Origin: Gammaproteobacteria bacterium | GTDB taxonomy: Bacteria > Pseudomonadota > Gammaproteobacteria > Steroidobacterales > Woeseiaceae | Direction: 5' to 3' | NCBI GenBank assembly: GCA_029881015.1 | Contig: JAOUNK010000139.1 | Location: 1-8,452, forward strand | Length of the DNA stretch: 8,452 nucleotides | In this document: in pieces, positions 1 to 6,670 of the stretch | Position numbering within the stretch: the first letter of the stretch is position 1 | Layout: every line of letters begins with the position of its first letter | Made by a program: the position numbers and the translations under genes | The notes under the pieces: generated by a model | The model's database searches: none | What the model saw: only the letters and a program-made list of their open reading frames with translations | Told to the model about the DNA's origin: nothing

Positions 1-3000
1 CCGTCACCATCGACCTCTACGGCTACTTCTTCGAAAAAACCGTCGAAAACCTGACCCAGGGCATCTACCCGGGTGTGGTGGCTGAGCCGGATGACGTGCT
101 GCGCTACACACTGCGCGTGCAGACCACGGACGGGCCACTCGACGACATCCAGATTCTCGACGACCTCGGTGCCTACAACGGCTCGGCGAGGTTCGTGCCC
201 GGCTCGTTAACGATATTGCCGGGTGTGCCCGCGGGTGCGGTCGACAATTCGGACCCGAACGGTGGCAGCAATGGCGACGGGCTGATCGACATCAGCAACA
301 TCGACATACCGGAAAGCAGCGAGATCACGATCCAGTACGACGTGCAACTCGCCGGCGGCCTGGTCGACGGCACCATCGTCACCAACCAGGCTGGTCTCTA
401 CTCAGGTGGCGCCCAGCTCGTTGACAGTGACGACCCGTTCGTCAACGGCCAGTCGAGCCCAGACGTCATGGGCGACGAGGACCCGACGGTCGTACTGATC
501 GAGGCCCAGCAACCGGTGGGACTCGCCAAAACCACGACGCAGCCGACGGCCACGATCGGCGAAGAGTTCAGCTACCAGGTCACGATTCCATCGGCACCGC
601 ACACGGCGCCGCTGAACGACGTACGCATCCTCGACGACCTCGACCTCGGATCGGCCGCCGACCTCGAGTTCGTGAGGGCCAGCGTCGTGTCCGGTCCGGG
701 CGCCTGGACGCTGCAGAACACCGGCGATTCGGTCAATGTCATTCTCGAGGACCTCGCCGGCGGTATCGATATCCCGGCCGGTGAGCAGGCTGTTATCGAG
801 ATTACGGTGCGCCTGCAGGATACGGCCACGAATGTCGCGGGCCTGGAGTTCACCAATACCGCGTCTTACAGCTACAACATCATCGACGGCAACGCCGCGA
901 CCGAACGCCCCGGCATTCCGGGGACGAGTGAGCCGATGACCGTCGTCGAACCCGAGCTGACGCTCGAGAAGACGGGTCCGTCAGAAATGCGCGTCGGCAC
1001 ACCCGCGACGTTTACGCTGAACGTGCACAACACCGGCGAATCGCCGGCTTGGAGCGTCACGATCGGCGACCTGCTGGCTGACGGAATCAACGGCGGCACG
1101 TGCGACGCAGCACCGACGAACATTACGGCCCAGGTGTTCGAGGCCGATGGCACGACACCGGTATCCGGCGTTCTTGCCGATGGCACCGACTACACGGCCA
1201 CGTTCGACGGTGCGCCGAACTGCACGCTCACGCTGAACTTCCTGACGGCTGCGGCTGCCGTCGGCGCGGACCAGCGTCTGCTGATCAACTACGATGCGAC
1301 GCTCGATGCAGGCAGCGTCGAGAACGCCCTCCTGACGAACGTCGCCGGCGCCACGGAGTGGTTCAGCCTGGACGTCTCGGACGCCAATAATGTGCCGTAC
1401 GCACGCACCTACACGCGCGTCATCACCGACGGCACGGTTGGCACGCTGGACCACGAGGACGCGCATACGACAGAGGTTTTCACGCCGGTCCTGGTCTTCG
1501 AAAAGACCGCAGTCAATGCCAGCACGGGCGAGGACCCGGCCACGGTGGCCTCTCCCGGCGATACGATCCGCTACACGCTGCGCGTCGAGAACGCCGGCGA
1601 CACGAACATTGCCGACTTCCAGATAGTCGACGAGCTCGACAGCCTGAACGCATTACCGTACTTCCAGCCCGGGACGCTGAATGTCGTTACCCTGCCTCCG
1701 GGGGCCGTAAACAACAGTAACGCGAATGGCGGCGCCGCGGGTACGGGCCTCCTGGACATTGGCGGCCTGGACCTTAACGGGCCCGGCACCAGCGTAACGA
1801 TCGCGTTCGAGGTGCAACTCGCGGCGGTGATCGCGGACGGCACGATGGTGCTGAACCAGTCGCAGGCGTACTACTCCGGCACCTCGATCGCGCTCAGTGA
1901 TGATCCGAATATCAACGGGTCGGCCGACCCGAACATCGACGGCGACGAGGACCCGACCGCGATTCTCATCGAGGCCGAGCAACCGGTCGGACTCGGCAAG
2001 GCCACGACCCAGGCGACAGCCACGATCGGCGAGACGTTCAGCTACCAGGTGACGGTTCCGTCGGTGCCCCACACGGCGCCGCTTTACGACGTGCGCATTC
2101 TTGACGATCTTGCGGCAGCCGCCGCCGACCTCGAGTTCGTGAGCGTCAGCAAGGTCTCGCCGGGTGGTAGCTGGACGCCGCAGAACACGGGCGATGCGAC
2201 CAACCTCGTCATCGAAGACCCGGTTGACGGCATCGACATCCCGGCCGGCGAACAGGCGGTTATCGACATCACGGTGCGCCTGCTGGACACGGCCACCAAT
2301 GTCGCCGGTCTCGAGTTCACGAACACCGCCTATTACACGTACAACCTGGTGGCAGGTGATCCGCTCACCGAGCGTCCGGGCGATCCGGGCACGAGCGGCC
2401 CGATGAGCGTTGTCGAGCCAGAGCTGACGCTCGAGAAGACCGGCCCCCTGCAGATGAGCCTCGGCGACTCCGGGACCTTCACGCTGAACGTGCACAATAC
2501 CGGCGACTCGCCGGCGTGGAACGTGACGCTGGACGACCTGCTTGCGAACCAGGCCGACGGCGGCACCTGCGACGCTGCACCGACGAATATCACGGCCCAG
2601 CTGTTCGAGGCTGACGGCACGACGGCCGTGTCGGCCGCGCTAGTCGACGGCACGGACTACACGGCAACCTTCGATGGCGACCCGAACTGCACGCTGACCT
2701 TTAACTTCCTGACGCCCGACGCCGCAATCGGCGTCGATCAGCGCCTGATCGTGACTTACGATGCGGCGCTGGATGCCGACACCCAGGAAAATGGGGCGCT
2801 GACGAACATCGCGGGTGCCACGGAGTGGTTCAGCCTGGATGTATCGGACGCCAACAACACGCCGTATGCACGCACCTATACGCGCCTTATCACCGACGGC
2901 ACGGTCGGCACACTGGATCACGAGGATGCACATACCGTAACGATTTTCACGCCGGTCTTTATCTTCGAGAAGTCTGCCGCCAATGTGACGACAGGCGACG

Positions 3001-6000
3001 ACCCCGCAACGACGGCGACGCCGGGCGACACGATTCGCTACACATTGCGCGTGGTGAACGTCAACGGAACCAATATCGATACTCTCAGCGTTGTCGATGA
3101 GCTTGACAGCCTGAATGCGTCGCCATACTTCCAGCCGGGTACCCTGAATGTCGTGACGTTGCCCGCCGGCGCAACCGACAACAGCGATCCGACCGGTGGT
3201 GCGGCCGGCACGGGCCTGCTGGATATCATCGACCTGAGTTCCGCCGGTGCCGGCGACACCATAACAATCGAGTTTGAAGTCGACCTCGCCCCGGTCATAC
3301 CCAACGGCACGATCGTTCTCAACCAGTCGGAAATCCGTTACGCCGGTAACCCGGTTGCCATCAGTGACGACCCGAACGTCGATGGCGCCGCCGACCCCAA
3401 TGTCGACGGCGACGAAGATCCGACGGAAATCCTGATCGAGTCGGCGCCGTACTTCGACATCGACAAGATATCGAGCTACATCGACGGTGATCCGGCCGTA
3501 CTCCTGGCCGGTGAAACCCTGCGCTACACCATCACGGTGCAGAACGACGGTACCGATAATGCGACCAACGTATACATGCGTGACCTGGTTCCGGCAAATA
3601 CGACCTACGTTGCCGGTAGCACAACACTCAACGGTGCCGCCGTCGCGGACGCCGCGAACGGTTCGCCGCTGATCGAGGGTGTTTTGCTCGGCGACCTCGC
3701 TGCAGGGAGTTCTGCGGTGACCGTCGAATTCGACGTTACTGTTTACCCCGACGTGCCGGATGGCACCATCATCTCGAACCAGGCGTTCGTGTCGGCGGTC
3801 GACCAGGGTCTCGCCGACCTGCCGTCCGACGATCCACGCACCGAGATAGTTGACGATCCCACGCGCGACGTCGTCGGCAACTACCCGCTGCTATTCGCTG
3901 AGAAGTCGGCCGCGTTGCAGATCGACAACGGCTCCCCGGGCATCGTCGACCCGGGCGATACCTTGCGCTATACAATTACCGTCTACAATAACGGCAGCGT
4001 GCCCGCGACAATGCTCGAGCTGCTCGACAACGTCCCGGCCAACACGATCTATGTCGCCGACTCGACGACACTCGACGGCAACGCCGTCGGCCAGCCCGAC
4101 AATGGCGTCTTCCCGCTTGCATCACGCATCCTGATCGGCAATGCCGGCGTCCTGGATCCGGGCGCATCCACCACGGTGCAGTTTGATATGCAGGTCGATG
4201 CGGCGACACCGCGCGGCACTCTGATCGTCAACCAGGGCACCGTGTACAGCGCCGAGGTGGCAAACCTGCTAACCGACGGCGACGGCAACCCGTCCACCGG
4301 CCCCGAACCGACTGTCGTGGTCGTGGGCGATGCCCAGGTGCTGTCGATCGCAAAAGATGTGGCCGTGCTCGGTGGCGGTGCCGCCATTCCGGGCGCGACG
4401 CTCGAGTACACGGTGACCGTGCAGAACGTCAGTAACGTTCCAGCGCTGTACGTGCTCCTGCGGGACGATCTCGACGAAGTTACGCCGAACTACATTACCT
4501 ACGTCGACCAGTCGGCGACCCTCAATGGCCTGACCACGGGCGTCAGCGTGGCAGGGCAGATTATTACCGCCGATTACTTCACCGATTACGGCCCGCTCGA
4601 GCCGGGCGAATTTGTCACGCTGCGCTTCCTGGCCGATATCGACCCGACGCTGGTCGAGGGCACGAGCATCGCCAACACGGCGCGCGTCTACTGGGACGAC
4701 CCGCAGCAGACCGCTGAAGCGACCGTCTACATTGACGTCGGCGCCATGCCCAATGCGGGCATGCTGAGCGGCTACGTTTGGCACGATGCCGATCACGACA
4801 ACACTCCCGACGGCGCCGAGCGCCCGCTGGAATCGTGGACCGTTGACCTCTTTCTTGACGGCCAGCTCGTGCGTTCGACGCAAACCGACGTCGATGGCTA
4901 TTACCTGTTCACAAACGTCGCCCCCAACTACACACCGGGCGAAATGTACTCGATGCGTTTCAGCGCGCCCGGCGCGACGGCCACAACGGCGCTGCTTGGC
5001 CAGACCGACTCGGACTTTACTGATGGTCAGCAACGGATCGATGAGATCGACGTGCAGGAAGGCAGTAACCTTCTCGACCTGAATATGCCCGTCGATCCCA
5101 ACGGCGTCATCTACGACTCGATCACGCGAAATCCGGTCCCCGGCGCCGTTGTGCGCCTGCTGGACGCACGTAACAGCGTCGCATTACCGAATGCCTGCTT
5201 TGACGATCAGAACCAGCAGGGGCAGGTGACGATCGGCAACGGCTACTACAAGTTCGACATCAACTTCTCAGACCCGGCATGCCCCGGACCTGGCAATTAC
5301 CTGGTGGAAGTTGTTGCACCGAGCACAGCCTATTCCGCCGGTGTGTCCGAGATGATTCCGCCGACGTCGGATCTTTCGACGCTGCCCTTTGCCGTGCCAT
5401 CCTGTGCCGGTGGTGTGGATGACGCCGTGATCGCAACCGCACAGCACTGTGAGGCGCAGGCCTCCGAGTTCGCGCCTGCCGTAACCGTGCCGGCCCGCAG
5501 CGCCGAGACGAACTACCATCTGTTCCTGGCGCTCGACGATACGTCGATCCCCGGAACGAGCCAGCTGTTCAATAACCACATACCGCTCGATCCGCGCCTC
5601 GACGGTGCCGTTGCCGTGACCAAGACGACGCCGATGCTGCACGTGACCCGTGGCCAGCTGGTGCCGTACGTGATCACTGTGAGCAACTCCTTCGGTGCCG
5701 ATCTGCGCGACGTGAATATCGTCGACCAGTTCCCGGCCGGCTTTAAATATGTCGAAGGATCCGCGCGCTTCGATGACGCGCCGACCGAACCGGCGATTGC
5801 CGGTCGTCAGCTCACCTGGTCGAATCTGCTGTTGCAGACCGATGGCCGTCACGAGATCAAACTCCTGCTGGCTGTCGGCGCCGGTGTAACCGAGGGCGAG
5901 TTCGTCAACCGCGCGTTCGCGATGAACGGGCTGACCGGCTCCGTCATGTCTGCCGAGGCGGCGGCGAAAGTCCGGGTCATTCCGGACCCGACCTTCGACT

Positions 6001-6611
6001 GCACGGACGTCACGGGCAAGGTTTACAACGACAGCAACCGCAATGGCTACCAGGACGGCGACGAAGGCGGCCTGCCGGGTGTCCGCGTCGTGACGGCACG
6101 AGGACTCGCGGCGACGACCGATGCCCATGGTCGCTACCACATCACATGCGCCATCGTGCCGAATGAGAGCCGTGGATCGAACTTCGTGCTGAAGCTCGAC
6201 GACCGGACGCTGCCAAGCGGCTTCCGAGCCTCGACCCGGCCCGTCCAGGTACAGAGGGCGACGCGCGGCAAGAGCCTCAAGATAAACTTTGGCGCGTCGA
6301 TCCATCGCGTCGTCGGTCTCGATATTGCCGATGCCGTGTTCGAGGCGGATACGACGGTCATGCGCCAGCAGTGGATACCGCGGCTCGATCTGTTACTGGA
6401 TGAGCTGAAAAAGGCGCCCGCGGTCCTGCGGCTTTCCTATGTCGCCGACCTCGAGGCCGAGTCGCTCGTCAACCAGCGACTCGACGAACTCAAGCAACGC
6501 ATCATGGACAGCTGGCAGGAGTCCGGCTCGGGATACGAACTGATTGTCGAGCCCGAGATTCACTGGCGACTTGGCGGACCCGTCAAACAACCGCAAGGAG
6601 GTGAACGATGA
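1..6611 (+). CDS. Giant DUF11/SdrD-B repeat surface protein, 5'-partial
   Basis: The reading frame is open from the left edge (first whole codon at base 3) to TGA at 6609-6611, giving 2202 visible residues. In this numbering residue n starts at base 3n. The GTG pair at 75/78 is not a start: the codons before it (residues 1-24) already hold the FFEKT strand that recurs as FEKT/FEKS at 1497 and 2964, so the gene begins upstream and its signal peptide is not visible. Visible architecture: two and a third copies of a 489-residue super-repeat (residues 3-1147), three DUF11-type modules (1148-1581), an SdrD B-like domain (1582-1701), a regulatory-like insert (1702-1866), one DUF11 module (1867-1996), a second SdrD B-like domain (1997-2100) and an OmpA-like tail (2101-2202). 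The protein is rich in Asp and has only ten cysteines, an even number. No LPXTG or Por-type sorting signal is seen. The domain families belong to secreted or surface proteins. A stalk or adhesin role is inferred; the ligand is unknown. Confidence 0.95.
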   Translation, partial: VTIDLYGYFFEKTVENLTQGIYPGVVAEPDDVLRYTLRVQTTDGPLDDIQILDDLGAYNGSARFVPGSLTILPGVPAGAVDNSDPNGGSNGDGLIDISNIDIPESSEITIQYDVQLAGGLVDGTIVTNQAGLYSGGAQLVDSDDPFVNGQSSPDVMGDEDPTVVLIEAQQPVGLAKTTTQPTATIGEEFSYQVTIPSAPHTAPLNDVRILDDLDLGSAADLEFVRASVVSGPGAWTLQNTGDSVNVILEDLAGGIDIPAGEQAVIEITVRLQDTATNVAGLEFTNTASYSYNIIDGNAATERPGIPGTSEPMTVVEPELTLEKTGPSEMRVGTPATFTLNVHNTGESPAWSVTIGDLLADGINGGTCDAAPTNITAQVFEADGTTPVSGVLADGTDYTATFDGAPNCTLTLNFLTAAAAVGADQRLLINYDATLDAGSVENALLTNVAGATEWFSLDVSDANNVPYARTYTRVITDGTVGTLDHEDAHTTEVFTPVLVFEKTAVNASTGEDPATVASPGDTIRYTLRVENAGDTNIADFQIVDELDSLNALPYFQPGTLNVVTLPPGAVNNSNANGGAAGTGLLDIGGLDLNGPGTSVTIAFEVQLAAVIADGTMVLNQSQAYYSGTSIALSDDPNINGSADPNIDGDEDPTAILIEAEQPVGLGKATTQATATIGETFSYQVTVPSVPHTAPLYDVRILDDLAAAAADLEFVSVSKVSPGGSWTPQNTGDATNLVIEDPVDGIDIPAGEQAVIDITVRLLDTATNVAGLEFTNTAYYTYNLVAGDPLTERPGDPGTSGPMSVVEPELTLEKTGPLQMSLGDSGTFTLNVHNTGDSPAWNVTLDDLLANQADGGTCDAAPTNITAQLFEADGTTAVSAALVDGTDYTATFDGDPNCTLTFNFLTPDAAIGVDQRLIVTYDAALDADTQENGALTNIAGATEWFSLDVSDANNTPYARTYTRLITDGTVGTLDHEDAHTVTIFTPVFIFEKSAANVTTGDDPATTATPGDTIRYTLRVVNVNGTNIDTLSVVDELDSLNASPYFQPGTLNVVTLPAGATDNSDPTGGAAGTGLLDIIDLSSAGAGDTITIEFEVDLAPVIPNGTIVLNQSEIRYAGNPVAISDDPNVDGAADPNVDGDEDPTEILIESAPYFDIDKISSYIDGDPAVLLAGETLRYTITVQNDGTDNATNVYMRDLVPANTTYVAGSTTLNGAAVADAANGSPLIEGVLLGDLAAGSSAVTVEFDVTVYPDVPDGTIISNQAFVSAVDQGLADLPSDDPRTEIVDDPTRDVVGNYPLLFAEKSAALQIDNGSPGIVDPGDTLRYTITVYNNGSVPATMLELLDNVPANTIYVADSTTLDGNAVGQPDNGVFPLASRILIGNAGVLDPGASTTVQFDMQVDAATPRGTLIVNQGTVYSAEVANLLTDGDGNPSTGPEPTVVVVGDAQVLSIAKDVAVLGGGAAIPGATLEYTVTVQNVSNVPALYVLLRDDLDEVTPNYITYVDQSATLNGLTTGVSVAGQIITADYFTDYGPLEPGEFVTLRFLADIDPTLVEGTSIANTARVYWDDPQQTAEATVYIDVGAMPNAGMLSGYVWHDADHDNTPDGAERPLESWTVDLFLDGQLVRSTQTDVDGYYLFTNVAPNYTPGEMYSMRFSAPGATATTALLGQTDSDFTDGQQRIDEIDVQEGSNLLDLNMPVDPNGVIYDSITRNPVPGAVVRLLDARNSVALPNACFDDQNQQGQVTIGNGYYKFDINFSDPACPGPGNYLVEVVAPSTAYSAGVSEMIPPTSDLSTLPFAVPSCAGGVDDAVIATAQHCEAQASEFAPAVTVPARSAETNYHLFLALDDTSIPGTSQLFNNHIPLDPRLDGAVAVTKTTPMLHVTRGQLVPYVITVSNSFGADLRDVNIVDQFPAGFKYVEGSARFDDAPTEPAIAGRQLTWSNLLLQTDGRHEIKLLLAVGAGVTEGEFVNRAFAMNGLTGSVMSAEAAAKVRVIPDPTFDCTDVTGKVYNDSNRNGYQDGDEGGLPGVRVVTARGLAATTDAHGRYHITCAIVPNESRGSNFVLKLDDRTLPSGFRASTRPVQVQRATRGKSLKINFGASIHRVVGLDIADAVFEADTTVMRQQWIPRLDLLLDELKKAPAVLRLSYVADLEAESLVNQRLDELKQRIMDSWQESGSGYELIVEPEIHWRLGGPVKQPQGGER
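9..1475 (+). repeat. Super-repeat copy 1 (489 residues, modules a-b-c)
   Basis: This is the first complete copy of a three-module unit. Module a (to about base 506) starts at the FEKT strand and ends in the acidic GDEDPT loop. Module b (507-953) starts QQPVGLAKTTT and carries the GIDIPAGEQAVI segment. Module c (954-1475) starts ELTLEKTGP, has a Cys pair (bases 1101 and 1221) and ends DGTVGTLDHEDAHT. Each module resembles a DUF11-type beta-sandwich: an early Lys strand, a central D-x-L turn and a late (T/L)N strand. The next copy starts exactly 1467 bases later. Confidence 0.9.
1476..2942 (+). repeat. Super-repeat copy 2 (489 residues, modules a-b-c)
   Basis: This is the second complete copy, with the same a-b-c order. 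Anchors shared with copy 1 lie 1467 bases apart: FEKT at 30 and 1497, TLEKTGP at 960 and 2427, DVSDANN at 1371 and 2838. Inside the unit there is a one-residue gain in module a (the QPVGL anchors are 1470 bases apart) and a compensating one-residue loss in module b, where DDLAAAAADLEF replaces DDLDLGSAADLEF. Module c is the best conserved, with its Cys pair at 2568 and 2688. Confidence 0.9.
2943..3443 (+). repeat. Super-repeat copy 3, truncated to module a
   Basis: Module a recurs once more (IFEKSA at 2961, PYFQPGTLNVVTLP, GAAGTGLLDI, DEDPTEILIE) in exact 1467-base register with copy 2. It has the same 167-residue length as module a of copy 2. Modules b and c are absent: directly after LIES the protein passes into a different, simpler DUF11 module starting APYFDIDK. 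Confidence 0.88.
3444..4745 (+). other. Three single DUF11-type modules in gene 1
   Basis: Three consecutive modules look closest to the canonical DUF11 pattern (Lys strand, GxTLxYTxTVxN, x-D-x-P/L, GTxxxNxA). The first (about 3444-3887) has DIDKISS, GETLRYTITVQN, RDLVPANTTYVAGS and GTIISNQAFV. The second (3888-4337) has FAEKSAA, GDTLRYTITVYN, LDNVPANTIYVADS and GTLIVNQGTV. The third (4338-4745) has SIAKDVA, GATLEYTVTVQN, RDDLDE and GTSIANTARV. Arrays of this fold are common in long extracellular stalk proteins, and a spacer role is inferred. Boundaries are approximate. Confidence 0.85.
4746..5105 (+). other. SdrD B-like (Cna-B-type) domain 1 in gene 1
   Basis: The segment LSGYVWHDADHDNTPDGAER followed by PLESWTVDLFLDGQLV and TDVDGYYLFTNVAP matches the SdrD B-like layout: G-x-V-W-x-D, an Asp/Asn-rich calcium-type loop ending in D-G-x-E, the P-L-x-x-W-x-V strand, then D-x-D-G-x-Y-x-F. 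Such domains usually bind calcium and act as rigid spacers in surface proteins. Here one follows the DUF11 array and precedes an unusual cysteine-bearing insert. Confidence 0.82.
5106..5600 (+). other. Carboxypeptidase-regulatory-like insert with four Cys
   Basis: VIYDSITRNPVPGAVVRLLD at the start has the look of a carboxypeptidase-regulatory-like beta-sandwich (V-x-D-S-x-T-x-x-P-V-x-G-A-x-V). It then departs into a longer stretch with cysteines at residues 1732, 1760, 1801 and 1816, containing NGYYKFDINF and PGNYLVEVVAP. The four cysteines would allow two disulfides in an oxidising compartment. The part from about 5340 to 5600 (VSEMIPPTSDL, SAETNYHLFLALDD) is not assigned to a named family with certainty. 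Confidence 0.6.
5601..5990 (+). other. DUF11 module near the C-terminus of gene 1
   Basis: This is a canonical single DUF11 module: AVTKTTPMLHVTRGQ, LVPYVITVSNSFGADLRDV, IVDQFPAGFKYVEGSARFDD, a short linker, then GEFVNRAFAMNG. The D-Q-F-P-A-G turn and the following V-E-G-S strand are textbook for the family. It sits between the cysteine-bearing insert and the second SdrD B-like domain, so the DUF11 array resumes after a two-domain interruption. Confidence 0.85.
5991..6302 (+). other. SdrD B-like domain 2 in gene 1
   Basis: VTGKVYNDSNRNGYQDGDEG followed by GLPGVRVVTARG and TTDAHGRYHITCAI has the D-x-N-x-N-G-x-x-D-x-x-E calcium-type loop and the D-x-x-G-x-Y-x strand of this fold. Cysteines at residues 2000 and 2049 flank it and could pair. 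The stretch after it (GSNFVLKLDDRTLPSGFR, then RGKSLKINFGASIHRVV) is one I recall from other large proteobacterial DUF11 proteins that sit next to OmpA-family genes. That recollection cannot be checked here. Confidence 0.82.
6303..6608 (+). other. Degenerate OmpA-like C-terminal domain of gene 1
   Basis: The last 102 residues follow the OmpA C-terminal fold in outline. DAVFEADTTVM corresponds to the opening F-x-x-x-S/T strand. The helix RLDLLLDELKKAP and the strand LRLSYVADLEAES match the position of the GHTD strand, and LVNQRLDELKQRIMDSW matches the LSxxRAxxV helix. The glycine and the NRRVE signature are missing, so classical peptidoglycan binding is doubtful. Assignment rests on pattern and order only. 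Confidence 0.55.
6595..6604 (+). promoter_or_regulatory. Full-consensus Shine-Dalgarno for gene 2
   Basis: AAGGAGGTGA is complementary to the usual 16S rRNA 3' end over ten bases. Its GGAGG core ends six bases before the ATG at 6608. The site lies inside the last codons of gene 1 (Gly-Gly-Glu), so it both encodes protein and loads ribosomes for gene 2. It supports 6608 as the start. Confidence 0.9.
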
Positions 6612-6670
6612 GCGCCCTTCGTTCGCTGCTGATCCCGCTGTTGTTCGCGGCACCGTTTGCCGTCGCCGCG
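6608..6670 (+). other. Sec signal peptide of gene 2 product
   Basis: The first 21 residues have a short positive start (Arg5), a hydrophobic core LLIPLLFAAPFAVA and small residues before the mature start DNAVDE. There is no lipobox cysteine, so this looks like a signal peptidase I substrate and not a lipoprotein. Confidence 0.88.

Noticed and set aside
75..80. GTG GTG as a start codon for gene 1
   Set aside because: The in-frame codons upstream encode the FFEKT strand of super-repeat copy 1, and the frame is open to the window edge. No plausible Shine-Dalgarno precedes 75.
9..3443. The long direct repeats as a mobile element or CRISPR-like array
   Set aside because: The repeats are in-frame coding modules with mainly synonymous differences and have no spacers, inverted ends or transposase.
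5268..6305. Long minus-strand open frame of 345 codons, with similar ones at 1653-2495 and 4269-5033
   Set aside because: They lie fully inside gene 1, whose frame has clear domains and repeats. The antisense products are Arg/His-rich without recognisable motifs, as expected when a GC-rich gene is read backwards.
6612..6660. A lipoprotein signal at the start of gene 2
   Set aside because: There is no cysteine near the predicted cleavage site; the first one is Cys220.
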